Positions 7,119 through 15,606 of a stretch of DNA of 64,000 bases are shown here, piece after piece. Origin of the DNA: Cedecea neteri (GTDB lineage Bacteria > Pseudomonadota > Gammaproteobacteria > Enterobacterales > Enterobacteriaceae); contig NZ_CP009458.1 of NCBI RefSeq assembly GCF_000758305.1, positions 186,001 to 250,000 on the forward strand, given 5' to 3'. The first letter of the stretch is position 1. Each line of letters starts with the position of its first letter. The position numbers and the translations under genes are program-made. A model generated the notes under the pieces. The model was not told the origin of the DNA. It made no database searches and saw nothing but the letters and a program-made list of their open reading frames with translations.

Positions 7119-8203
7119 AAACCAGCCCCTTTATTTACCTGAGCTTCTTCGTGCGTGCGGCGATTGAAGGATGACGAATAAGCCGCAGAGCGTGCGCTAA
7201 GCAGCGGATCGTCTGAGCCAGAAATGCCTTCCGGCAGGATCAGAGGATCGTAGTTGATGTCCCGACAGCTGCCTTCGGCCTGATCTTGTGCGGACGTCAG
7301 CACCAGCGTCCCGGCATTAATCTTTTGGTGGCTGTCGGGCCAGGCTTTTGTCGCATCATTAGTCGCGTCACCCTTATCAGCCACGCTGATAATCAAATCC
7401 CATTTTAGCGGCCCCTGCTGCAGGCGCTGCTTGATGTCCTGCTGCAGGAACAAAGGATTCGCTTTGTCTTGCGCGGTCACCGGCACACCGGGCGTTTGCG
7501 CCTGCATGCTCCAGCGCACGCCGTGAACGTCCCCTGCTTTGTTGGTAAATAAGAAGGCGTTCAGGCTGTTGTAGCTGTCGCTGGCCCAGCTCGACGTCGG
7601 CACATAGCTCTTCACCCAGGCAAAAAACGGCTTTGCCTCCGGGTGAGCGCTGATAAATGCTTTCATTTTGGCTGGATCAGGTTTGCCCGTTTTAGGATCG
7701 GGCATACCCGCCATTTGCTGATCGTAGAAGCCCTGAGGCGTAGCAACGCTAAAGAACGGCAGCGCGTTCATCCCCGTGCGCCACTCCTGGCCATCACGGG
7801 TGATAAACTGCAGCGCCATACTGCGTACGGGCACCGCACCATCAGGCGCATTGGGGTTACCGCCGGCAATCGCCAGGCGGCCAATGACTGGCGTATTGCC
7901 CGGCAGAAACACCGTAGCTTTTGACAAAGCACTGGCGCTACCGTTGGAGTCAAAATACCCCACCACGCAGACTCCTTTGGCATGATTGCGACGATAACCG
8001 GGGTGCTCTCCTCCCGTTTTTTCCAGCGCATTAACCAGCTTGTCGGGGGATAAACGCCCCGGCGTCAGGGCTCCCCACGCCCAGGCAAACAGTAGGCAAA
8101 GGGTTAACGGAATGGCGACTATCACGGCGCCACGCAGTAAAAATTGCTGCGGGTAGCGCAAATTTTTAAACATCGCGCAGAAAGACGGACGGGGTTCTCG
8201 CAT
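7115..8203 (-). CDS. Membrane-anchored catalase-related peroxidase (SrpA-like)
   Basis: The 362-residue protein has an N-terminal transmembrane anchor (about 22-43) followed by a short catalase fold facing the periplasm. The distal haem histidine is in RRNHAKG (His74), and a C-terminal ARSAAYSSSFNRR segment matches the region carrying the proximal haem tyrosine. At this length it lacks the extra domains of true catalases, so peroxidase activity is more likely. It is the first gene of a peroxidase-cytochrome b561-sigma-anti-sigma operon. The start could also be the internal ATG 10 codons later; neither has a strong ribosome-binding site. Confidence 0.82.
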   Translation of the reverse strand: MREPRPSFCAMFKNLRYPQQFLLRGAVIVAIPLTLCLLFAWAWGALTPGRLSPDKLVNALEKTGGEHPGYRRNHAKGVCVVGYFDSNGSASALSKATVFLPGNTPVIGRLAIAGGNPNAPDGAVPVRSMALQFITRDGQEWRTGMNALPFFSVATPQGFYDQQMAGMPDPKTGKPDPAKMKAFISAHPEAKPFFAWVKSYVPTSSWASDSYNSLNAFLFTNKAGDVHGVRWSMQAQTPGVPVTAQDKANPLFLQQDIKQRLQQGPLKWDLIISVADKGDATNDATKAWPDSHQKINAGTLVLTSAQDQAEGSCRDINYDPLILPEGISGSDDPLLSARSAAYSSSFNRRTHEEAQVNKGAGL

Positions 8204-8247
8204 AGGTTCGGCTCACAATAATGAAACGGCATTTGGTTTTGGAGCAC

Positions 8248-8277
8248 ATAGGACGAACGAAATGACCATTTATTCCC
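8248..8277 (-). promoter_or_regulatory. Candidate ECF-sigma promoter of the peroxidase operon
   Basis: On the minus strand GGGAATAA (8270-8277) is followed after 14 bases by CGTCCTAT (8248-8255). A GGAAT-type -35 with a CGTC-type -10 is typical of ECF sigma promoters. It lies about 45 bases before the first start codon. Recognition by the sigma of the same operon is inferred. Confidence 0.6.
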
Positions 8278-8777
8278 AGGTCTTAAAATTTTTTTCCACC
8301 GTATTCCACCATCAAAAGCAGGGGAATGGCTGTTATTAATTTATATATCTCGGGAATTCGAACGTTAAAAACACTGATTCAGCCTTTTTCATTAATAGGT
8401 AAAAAAGTTAAATATTAAAAAAATAATAAACTTTTGTTAGCAGACGTAACGAGTGTACAGTGGGGATTATTACAAATCATCGGCATCAAGTTTAAAGCAT
8501 AAAAACAAAGTGAAACCGCAAATGAAAAACAAAAATAATTTAGCTTATGTAGAACAAAAATAAACACCATTGTTATTTATGGAATAAAGCATTCCGCCAC
8601 CGTCAACGCTGCAAGCATCGGTGCAAAGTTGCCCTATTGACAACTTTTTGCCTGCAGATTAATTTCCTTTCCACCCTGTAAGCCTGCAAGACAACTTACT
8701 CTCCTGTATCCACTGCAGGAAAATACTCCGACAACACCATTAACATCACGCTCAATATTAATTAAAAGAGAGTTATT
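8278..8777. other. AT-rich intergenic region without a gene
   Basis: No convincing frame is seen between the peroxidase operon and the chemoreceptor. It contains an inverted repeat AAAGTTG/CAACTTT at 8625-8647 and an AAAGAGAG ribosome-binding site before 8778. I could not identify a clear sigma-28 promoter for the chemoreceptor. Confidence 0.5.
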
Positions 8778-10343
8778 ATGTTTAAAAACCTTTCTATCGG
8801 CTCGCGAATAAGCGGCAGCTTTATCATTATTTTATTAACGCTGGTTGTGCTGACGCTGGTGGCAATTATGCAGGTGAATAAAATAAACAACGCGCTGATT
8901 GCCATCAACGATGTCAATAACGTTAAACAGCGCTACGCCGTTAATTTTCGAGGCAGCGTGCATGATCGTTCGATTGCCATACGCGACGTGACGCTGGTGC
9001 CAACAGGCGAACTGCAGAGCGTTATAGAACACATCCGCAAGCTCGAGCAGGATTACCAGGCCTCAGTCCAGCCGATGGAAGGCATCTTTGCCCAAGGCAG
9101 TGACGTGACAACCGAAGAACGATCTCAGTACGAAAAGATAAAAGAGGCCGAGCAGCAAACGCTCCCGCTGGTGAATGAAATTATCGCTCTGCAGCAAAAA
9201 GGCGATGTGGAAGGTGCGCGCCAGGTCATCCTCAATCAGGCTCGCCCAGCTTTTGTTAACTGGCTGGCTACCATTAACGGTTTTATCGACATGGAGACGC
9301 AGCTCAACGACGCGCTTGCTAACACAGCACGCGGTATTGCCCGCACATTCCACCTTCTGATGCTCACGCTGGCGCTGGTTGCCGTAGCGCTTGGCCTGTT
9401 AATCACCTGGTCAACCACGCGTAAAATCACGCTTTCCCTCGGCGGTGAGCCGGTTGATTTGCTACGGATGACCAACGCCATCGCCGCCGGAGATCTGACG
9501 CAAACGCCTGAGCTGCGTAAAAAAGATACCAGCAGTATTCTGGCCTCGCTCAGCCATATGCAAAATGCGCTGCGCCAGCTGGTGCTGGAAGTACGCCAGA
9601 ACGCTGAAGGTGTGGCGAGCGCCAGCGCAGAAATAGCCAAAGGAAGTAGCTCGCTTTCTGCAAGGACTGAAAACCAGGCTGCGGCGCTGCAGCAAACTTC
9701 AGCGGCGATGGACCAGGTGGCGAGCACGGTGCGGAACAATGCGGAAAGCGCGCAATACGCCAGCAAGCTTGCCAGTTCTGCCGCCAGCGAAGTCGCACAG
9801 GGGAGTGAAATGGTGCAGGGGATCGTCAGCACCATGGAGGAAATTACTCAGGAGTCCGTGCGTATTGCGGATATCACCTCGGTGATTGAAGGCATTGCTT
9901 TCCAGACCAACATTTTGGCGCTGAACGCCGCCGTTGAGGCCGCCAGAGCGGGTGAACAAGGCCGGGGTTTTGCCGTTGTCGCCACGGAAGTTCGAGCCCT
10001 TGCCCAACGCTCCTCCAGCGCCGCGAAGGAAATTAAAGGCCTGATTACCGGCTCAGTACAGCGAGTGAATAGCGGTGCGCAGGAGATCGATCAGGCGGCG
10101 GAAACCATGAGCAAGATTTTAACCACCGTCAGCCAGGTGAACAGCATCGTCAACGAAATTGCACATAATTCTGCCGAACAGGCGACCGGCGTTAATGAAG
10201 TTGCTCAGGCCGTAGCGCAGATGGATAAAAACCTGCAGCAGAACGTCGCGCTGGTTGAGGTGACTTCCTCGACGGCAACCTCTCTCGATACGCAATCCCG
10301 CATTCTGCGGGAAACCGTCAGCGTTTTTCAGGTTGCCTCCTGA
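8778..10343 (+). CDS. Methyl-accepting chemotaxis protein
   Basis: A 521-residue chemoreceptor. TM1 lies at about 11-33, a periplasmic four-helix-bundle ligand domain at 34-189, TM2 at about 190-212, then a HAMP domain (SLGGEPVDLLRMTNAIAAGDL) and a long coiled-coil signalling domain with the highly conserved hairpin tip (EGIAFQTNILALNAAVEAARAGEQ region). Methylation-type Gln/Glu clusters are seen (ENQAAALQQTSAAMDQ). The C-terminus ends VSVFQVAS, without the NWETF pentapeptide that tethers CheR/CheB, as in low-abundance receptors. The ligand is unknown. It stands alone with its own terminator. Confidence 0.95.
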   Translation: MFKNLSIGSRISGSFIIILLTLVVLTLVAIMQVNKINNALIAINDVNNVKQRYAVNFRGSVHDRSIAIRDVTLVPTGELQSVIEHIRKLEQDYQASVQPMEGIFAQGSDVTTEERSQYEKIKEAEQQTLPLVNEIIALQQKGDVEGARQVILNQARPAFVNWLATINGFIDMETQLNDALANTARGIARTFHLLMLTLALVAVALGLLITWSTTRKITLSLGGEPVDLLRMTNAIAAGDLTQTPELRKKDTSSILASLSHMQNALRQLVLEVRQNAEGVASASAEIAKGSSSLSARTENQAAALQQTSAAMDQVASTVRNNAESAQYASKLASSAASEVAQGSEMVQGIVSTMEEITQESVRIADITSVIEGIAFQTNILALNAAVEAARAGEQGRGFAVVATEVRALAQRSSSAAKEIKGLITGSVQRVNSGAQEIDQAAETMSKILTTVSQVNSIVNEIAHNSAEQATGVNEVAQAVAQMDKNLQQNVALVEVTSSTATSLDTQSRILRETVSVFQVAS

Positions 10344-10355
10344 GAGAAAAAGTGA

Positions 10356-10379
10356 CGGGGAATCGCTATTCCCCGTTTT
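10356..10379 (+). terminator. Intrinsic terminator of the chemoreceptor gene
   Basis: CGGGGAAT (10356-10363) pairs with ATTCCCCG (10368-10375) around a 4-base loop, followed by TTTTC. The next gene converges, so it may act in both directions. Confidence 0.85.
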
Positions 10380-10380
10380 C

Positions 10381-11097
10381 TTATTTCGGGAAATTAATCA
10401 CCAGGTGGCTGTTGTCGTCCTTATCGTTCAGCGAACAGCCCGGGGCTTTACCGCTCGAATCGAAGGACACCACAGGGCCGGGACGCATATCTTTAGGCCC
10501 TTGCTCACGGCTATGGTGAAAATGACCGCCGCCGCCCCAAACCAGCGTTTTACGAGCGCCAATGGCACGCTCTTCCTTTTCTGCCGCAGCGTTCCAGGCA
10601 ATATTGAGCGCCAGCCGTTTGTTCATGTATTTGATGGCTTCCATCGGCGTTTTTGGCGCAGCGCCGGGAATATGGCGGTCAATGCCAGCGACGGAAATCC
10701 CGGCTTTGTGGGCTTCATAAAGCGCCCCGGCAACCTTATCCACCCAAGCCTCGCCGTGTTTTGACCAGGCGTTCATGATGAAGTTTTTTGTCGCCTCTTT
10801 GCCATGAGCCAGCGCTTCGCGGAACAAGGCGTTATCGCTGTACTTCACAAACTCTACCGCCAGCAGATCCACTCCAGCCTTTTTCAACTCGGGAATGGCA
10901 TGCCCGACAAATTCAGGGATCGCAAGCTGACCATGCACATCGCCCAGGTAGGCAAGTTTGTTATCACGGAACAGGTTAGCCAGGGCCTGAACAGGATCGT
11001 TTACCGGCGGCTTAATTTTAATATCAGGATGGATCCTTCCGCTGGCGTTAAGGGCGGCGGGCTGAACGCGATTTGACTGACCGACTGCAGAAAACAT
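10381..11097 (-). CDS. Putative EreA/ChaN/TIKI-like superfamily protein
   Basis: I chose ATG 11097 because GGAGAT precedes it; a longer frame reaches 11199 without such a site. The 238-residue product has no clear signal peptide. LAYLGDVHG near the start of the domain, VDLLAVEF, and a late histidine cluster GGGGHFHH resemble the spaced acidic/His motifs of the EreA/ChaN and TIKI metal-dependent fold, but the match is from pattern only. Function is not known. It is a single gene between the chemoreceptor and a small lipoprotein gene. Confidence 0.45.
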   Translation of the reverse strand: MFSAVGQSNRVQPAALNASGRIHPDIKIKPPVNDPVQALANLFRDNKLAYLGDVHGQLAIPEFVGHAIPELKKAGVDLLAVEFVKYSDNALFREALAHGKEATKNFIMNAWSKHGEAWVDKVAGALYEAHKAGISVAGIDRHIPGAAPKTPMEAIKYMNKRLALNIAWNAAAEKEERAIGARKTLVWGGGGHFHHSREQGPKDMRPGPVVSFDSSGKAPGCSLNDKDDNSHLVINFPK

Positions 11098-11190
11098 GGT
11101 TATCTCCGATGCTGGGATGTTTTCTGGTAAGTGGGTCACTGGAAATTGAGTTCCTGAAAACAGGGTGAAAAAGATGTATCTAAACGCAAC

Positions 11191-11218
11191 ATCCGGCAAC
11201 TCAACTACGCTGCCGGAT
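11191..11218. repeat. Inverted repeat upstream of the lipoprotein gene end
   Basis: ATCCGGCA (11191-11198) and TGCCGGAT (11211-11218) are separated by 12 bases. It lies just after the lipoprotein gene's 3' end and may act as a weak terminator; the core resembles part of REP elements but there is only one copy here. Confidence 0.4.
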
Positions 11219-11228
11219 CGGGTGGGAT

Positions 11229-11645
11229 CTATCTTTTATAGTAATTATTCAGGCTTTTGATGTAGTTCATACAGCCCATCACGCTGGGATCGGTGCTGTT
11301 GTATTTATAGTCTTTGATGATGCCTTTGCTGTCCGTAGAGATCTGAATTTTGCAGCTGTAGTTGACCGGCACAAACGTGGTTTGTGTTGTCGTTGCCTCA
11401 AACGGTTTACCGTTTACCGTTCCAGAGGTTGTTTGCGGTGAAACATAAGGCTCGGCCCCCGTGCTGTTCGTTACCCACGTATAAACTTTAGTGTCATCAA
11501 ACGTTTGTTGATTATCGGGGTAACCTAAAATTTTAAATGCAACGGTTTTATCCTGGCCCACAAGACCACGTAACCCCTCGTCAAGCTGTTGAAATGAAAC
11601 GCATCCCGCCATCACCAACACGCCTGCCAGTACCCACTTTTTCAT
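11229..11645 (-). CDS. Small outer-membrane-type lipoprotein, uncharacterised
   Basis: The start at 11645 gives a 138-residue protein with a short signal peptide and lipobox VMAGC; AGGGTG precedes the ATG. The longer frame reaching 11768 lacks a ribosome-binding site and would bury the signal peptide. The mature part has NYSCKIQISTDSKG and VMGCMNYI, with two cysteines that could form a disulfide. I do not recognise a family with known function. It stands divergent from mutS. Confidence 0.7.
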   Translation of the reverse strand: MKKWVLAGVLVMAGCVSFQQLDEGLRGLVGQDKTVAFKILGYPDNQQTFDDTKVYTWVTNSTGAEPYVSPQTTSGTVNGKPFEATTTQTTFVPVNYSCKIQISTDSKGIIKDYKYNSTDPSVMGCMNYIKSLNNYYKR

Positions 11646-11927
11646 AGACACCCTGGAATTTAACTGTTTAAACAGAATGAAGGCGAAAAAGTTCGCCAAA
11701 CCGCGGAATTGCAGCAAGCCGCCGCAAGAACATATCAGAATGGCAACGCGCTGCGAGGCTTTAAGCAATGTCGTTTAACCGCTGTTTTCCTGCCCCTGAT
11801 ACTCCGTTATCATGGGCCATCTGCGGGGCGATTTCCGCGTGCAGTTTACGCCGTATTAGTGAGCAATAATGAGAACCAGAAACATCACTAACCACTTAAA
11901 ATTCAACGAAATGGATATCATCACTCC

Positions 11928-14489
11928 ATGAGCACTAGCGAAACCTTCGACGCCCACACGCCAATGATGCAGCAGTACCTGCGTCTTAAATCCGAACACC
12001 GTGACATCCTGCTGTTTTACCGCATGGGTGACTTCTACGAACTGTTCTATGACGATGCAAAACGCGCTTCTCAGCTGTTGGATATCTCCCTGACCAAGCG
12101 CGGGGCTTCTGCAGGCGAACCGATTCCTATGGCGGGCGTGCCTCATCACGCGGTGGAAAACTACCTGGCCAAGCTGGTGAATCTCGGCGAATCCGTGGCT
12201 ATCTGCGAACAAGTTGGCGACCCGGCAACCACCAAAGGGCCGGTTGAGCGTAAAGTCGTTCGCATCGTCACACCGGGCACCATCAGCGATGAAGCGCTGC
12301 TGCAGGAGCGCCAGGATAACCTGCTGGCGGCTATCTGGCAGGACAGCAAAGGTTTTGGCTATGCGACGCTCGACATCAGCTCCGGGCGCTTCCGCCTGAC
12401 CGAGCCGGAAGACCGCGAAACCATGGCCGCGGAGCTTCAGCGCACCAATCCGGCCGAGCTGCTGTATGCGGAAGACTTCGCCGAGATGAGCCTGATTGAT
12501 GGCCGCCGTGGTCTGCGCCGCCGCCCGCTTTGGGAGTTCGAGATTGAGACCGCGCGCCAGCAAATGAATTTACAGTTTGGCACTCGAGACCTGACCGGTT
12601 TTGGCGTCGAGAACGCCCATCATGCACTTTGCGCTGCCGGCTGTCTGCTACAGTACGTCAAAGATACCCAGCGCACTTCCTTGCCGCATATTCGTTCCGT
12701 GACCATGGACCGGCAGCAGGACAGCATCATTATGGATGCTGCCACACGACGTAACCTCGAGATCACCCAGAACCTGTCTGGCGGCGTGGAAAACACTCTG
12801 GCCTCGGTGCTGGACTGCACCGTGACGCCAATGGGCAGCCGTATGCTCAAACGCTGGCTGCATATGCCGGTGCGTAGCGTCGATGTGCTCACCAAGCGGC
12901 AGCAAACTATTGCGGCCCTGCAGGAGCGCACCACAGACATTCAGCCTACGCTACGCCAGGTCGGCGACCTGGAACGTATTCTTGCCCGCCTGGCGCTGCG
13001 CACCGCTCGCCCACGCGATCTGGCACGTATGCGTTATGCCTTCCAGCAGTTGCCCGCCCTGCGTGAAACCTTGTCGGACGTAAGCACCGACTATGTGCAA
13101 ACCCTGCGCGAGCAGATGGGCGAGTTTGCAGAGCTGCGCGAATTACTCGAGCATGCCGTTATCGAATCGCCGCCGGTGCTGGTGCGTGACGGCGGCGTTA
13201 TCGCCCCAGGCTATAACGAAGAGTTAGACGAATGGCGAGCCCTGGCCGATGGCGCAACTGACTACCTGGATCGGCTGGAAATCCGTGAGCGTGAACGCCT
13301 GGGCCTGGATACGCTGAAGGTCGGGTTTAACGCCGTGCACGGCTACTACATCCAGGTCAGCCGCGGCCAAAGCCATCTGGTGCCGATCAACTATGTTCGC
13401 CGCCAGACGCTGAAAAACGCCGAACGCTACATTATTCCTGAGCTGAAAGAGTACGAAGACAAGGTCCTGACCTCTAAAGGCAAAGCGCTGGCGCTGGAGA
13501 AACAGCTTTACGATCAGCTGTTTGATTTGCTGCTGCCGCACCTGGAAGCGCTGCAAAAAAGCGCTACCGCGCTGGCAGAGCTGGACGTGCTGGTGAACCT
13601 GGCCGAGCGCGCTTATACCCTGAACTACACCTGCCCGACGCTGACCGACAAGCCCGGCATTAAGCTGGTCGGTGGCCGCCATCCGGTGGTGGAACAAGTG
13701 CTCAGCGAACCGTTTATCGCTAACCCGCTAAACCTTTCCCCTCAGCGCAGAATGCTGATTATTACTGGCCCGAACATGGGCGGTAAAAGTACCTATATGC
13801 GCCAGACCGCTCTAATTGCTCTGCTGGCCTATATCGGCAGTTTTGTGCCGGCGCAGCAGGCAGAAATCGGCCCAGTCGACCGCATCTTTACCCGCGTGGG
13901 CGCTGCCGACGACCTGGCTTCCGGCCGCTCAACCTTCATGGTGGAGATGACAGAAACCGCCAACATTCTGCACAACGCCACGGAAAATAGTCTGGTGCTG
14001 ATGGACGAGATTGGCCGCGGCACGTCGACCTATGATGGCCTGTCGCTGGCCTGGGCCTGTGCCGAAAGCCTGGCCAACCGTATTAAGTCACTGACGTTGT
14101 TCGCTACCCACTATTTCGAGCTGACCACGCTGCCGGAGAAAATGGAAGGCGTAGCCAACGTTCATCTGGATGCCGTGGAGCATGGAGATACCATCGCCTT
14201 TATGCACAGCGTGCAGGACGGCGCAGCCAGCAAAAGTTACGGTCTGGCCGTAGCCGCGCTGGCGGGTGTGCCAAAAGACGTGATCAAACGTGCGCGCCAG
14301 AAGCTACGCGAGCTGGAAAGCATTTCCGGCAATGCGGCCGCAAGCCAGGTGGATGGCACACAAATGTCACTGCTGGTTGCGGCAGAAGAGACATCTCCGG
14401 CCGTAGAAGCGTTGGAAAATCTCGATCCGGATTCACTTTCTCCACGCCAGGCGCTGGAGTGGATCTATCGGCTGAAGAGTTTGGTGTAA
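11928..14489 (+). CDS. mutS: DNA mismatch repair protein MutS
   Basis: The 853-residue ATPase recognises base mismatches and small loops and recruits MutL. The mismatch-intercalating Phe36 and Glu38 lie in GDFYELF, the Walker A motif is GPNMGGKST, and the Walker B is LVLMDEIGRG. The C-terminal oligomerisation tail (DPDSL to RLKSLV) is intact. Length equals E. coli MutS. It converges on rpoS with only a shared terminator between them, whereas in E. coli this interval holds several extra genes. Confidence 0.99.
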   Translation: MSTSETFDAHTPMMQQYLRLKSEHRDILLFYRMGDFYELFYDDAKRASQLLDISLTKRGASAGEPIPMAGVPHHAVENYLAKLVNLGESVAICEQVGDPATTKGPVERKVVRIVTPGTISDEALLQERQDNLLAAIWQDSKGFGYATLDISSGRFRLTEPEDRETMAAELQRTNPAELLYAEDFAEMSLIDGRRGLRRRPLWEFEIETARQQMNLQFGTRDLTGFGVENAHHALCAAGCLLQYVKDTQRTSLPHIRSVTMDRQQDSIIMDAATRRNLEITQNLSGGVENTLASVLDCTVTPMGSRMLKRWLHMPVRSVDVLTKRQQTIAALQERTTDIQPTLRQVGDLERILARLALRTARPRDLARMRYAFQQLPALRETLSDVSTDYVQTLREQMGEFAELRELLEHAVIESPPVLVRDGGVIAPGYNEELDEWRALADGATDYLDRLEIRERERLGLDTLKVGFNAVHGYYIQVSRGQSHLVPINYVRRQTLKNAERYIIPELKEYEDKVLTSKGKALALEKQLYDQLFDLLLPHLEALQKSATALAELDVLVNLAERAYTLNYTCPTLTDKPGIKLVGGRHPVVEQVLSEPFIANPLNLSPQRRMLIITGPNMGGKSTYMRQTALIALLAYIGSFVPAQQAEIGPVDRIFTRVGAADDLASGRSTFMVEMTETANILHNATENSLVLMDEIGRGTSTYDGLSLAWACAESLANRIKSLTLFATHYFELTTLPEKMEGVANVHLDAVEHGDTIAFMHSVQDGAASKSYGLAVAALAGVPKDVIKRARQKLRELESISGNAAASQVDGTQMSLLVAAEETSPAVEALENLDPDSLSPRQALEWIYRLKSLV

Positions 14490-14511
14490 CGGTTACCGAA
14501 CAGCAGGCATA

Positions 14512-14543
14512 AAAAAAGCGGTGATTTGCATCACCGCTTTTTT
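14512..14543. terminator. Bidirectional terminator between mutS and rpoS
   Basis: AAAAAAGCGGTGA (14512-14524) pairs perfectly with TCACCGCTTTTTT (14531-14543) around a 6-base loop. The A and T runs on the two sides make it an intrinsic terminator for both convergent genes. Confidence 0.95.
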
Positions 14544-14557
14544 ATTTGAAGAGTCGA

Positions 14558-15550
14558 TTATTCGCGGAACAGCGCTTCGAGGTTCAGCCCCTGAGCCTGC
14601 AGAATTTCACGCAGACGGCGAAGGCCTTCAACCTGAATCTGACGAACGCGTTCACGAGTCAGGCCGATTTCACGACCCACATCTTCCAGCGTCGCAGCTT
14701 CATAACCCAGCAGACCAAAACGGCGAGCCAGTACTTCACGCTGTTTAGCGTTCAGTTCGAACAGCCACTTCACGATGCTTTGTTTCATGTCATCGTCTTG
14801 CGTGGTGTCTTCCGGGCCGTTGTCTTTCTCGTCCGCGAGGATATCCAGCAGCGCTTTCTCAGAGTCACCGCCCAACGGGGTGTCTACCGAGGTAATGCGC
14901 TCGTTGAGACGCAGCATACGGCTAACGTCATCAACCGGTTTATCCAGCTGCTCGGCAATCTCTTCGGCACTCGGCTCGTGGTCGAGCTTGTGGGAGAGTT
15001 CGCGAGCGGTACGCAGGTAAACGTTCAGCTCTTTCACGATATGAATCGGCAGGCGAATCGTACGGGTTTGGTTCATGATTGCCCGTTCGATGGTCTGACG
15101 AATCCACCATGTAGCGTACGTTGAGAAACGGAATCCACGTTCTGGATCGAACTTCTCAACCGCACGAATCAGCCCCAGATTGCCCTCTTCAATCAGATCC
15201 AGCAGCGCCAGACCACGATTACTGTAACGACGGGCAATTTTTACCACCAGGCGCAGGTTACTTTCGATCATGCGTCGGCGGGAGGCCACATCACCGCGCA
15301 GGGCGCGGCGAGCAAAGTAAACTTCTTCTTCGGCTGTTAATAATGGAGAGTAACCGATCTCTCCAAGATAAAGCTGAGTCGCATCTAGTACACGCTGTGT
15401 TGCACCCTGTGACAGCAGCTCTTCTTCTGCAAGGTCGTTATCACTGGGTTCCTCTTCTACAAGGGCTTTTTCGTCAAAAGCCTCAACTCCGTTCTCATCA
15501 TATTCCGCGTCTTCGTTTAACTCGTTAACTTTCAGCGTATTCTGACTCAT
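14558..15550 (-). CDS. rpoS: RNA polymerase sigma factor RpoS (sigma-38)
   Basis: The master sigma factor of stationary phase and general stress. Start 15550 gives 330 residues, as in E. coli, and is preceded by the conserved GGAGCCACCTT; a frame reaching 15586 runs through the leader and is not used. Region 1.2, 2 (YATWWIRQTIERAIMNQ), 3 and 4 (DVGREIGLTRERVRQIQVEGL) are complete. It is downstream of nlpD, inside which relatives carry the main rpoS promoter. The sequence is nearly the same as in E. coli. Confidence 0.99.
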   Translation of the reverse strand: MSQNTLKVNELNEDAEYDENGVEAFDEKALVEEEPSDNDLAEEELLSQGATQRVLDATQLYLGEIGYSPLLTAEEEVYFARRALRGDVASRRRMIESNLRLVVKIARRYSNRGLALLDLIEEGNLGLIRAVEKFDPERGFRFSTYATWWIRQTIERAIMNQTRTIRLPIHIVKELNVYLRTARELSHKLDHEPSAEEIAEQLDKPVDDVSRMLRLNERITSVDTPLGGDSEKALLDILADEKDNGPEDTTQDDDMKQSIVKWLFELNAKQREVLARRFGLLGYEAATLEDVGREIGLTRERVRQIQVEGLRRLREILQAQGLNLEALFRE

Positions 15551-15606
15551 AAGGTGGCTCCTACCCGTGATCCCTGGGCAATACACTCAATGAATGTTTT
15601 GCCGGT

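Noticed and set aside
8204..8777. Sigma-28 promoter for the chemoreceptor
   Set aside because: No convincing TAAA-N15-GCCGATAA match could be found in the interval.
15551..15586. Longer RpoS start giving 342 residues
   Set aside because: The extra codons lie in the untranslated leader, and the conserved ribosome-binding site and start are at 15550.
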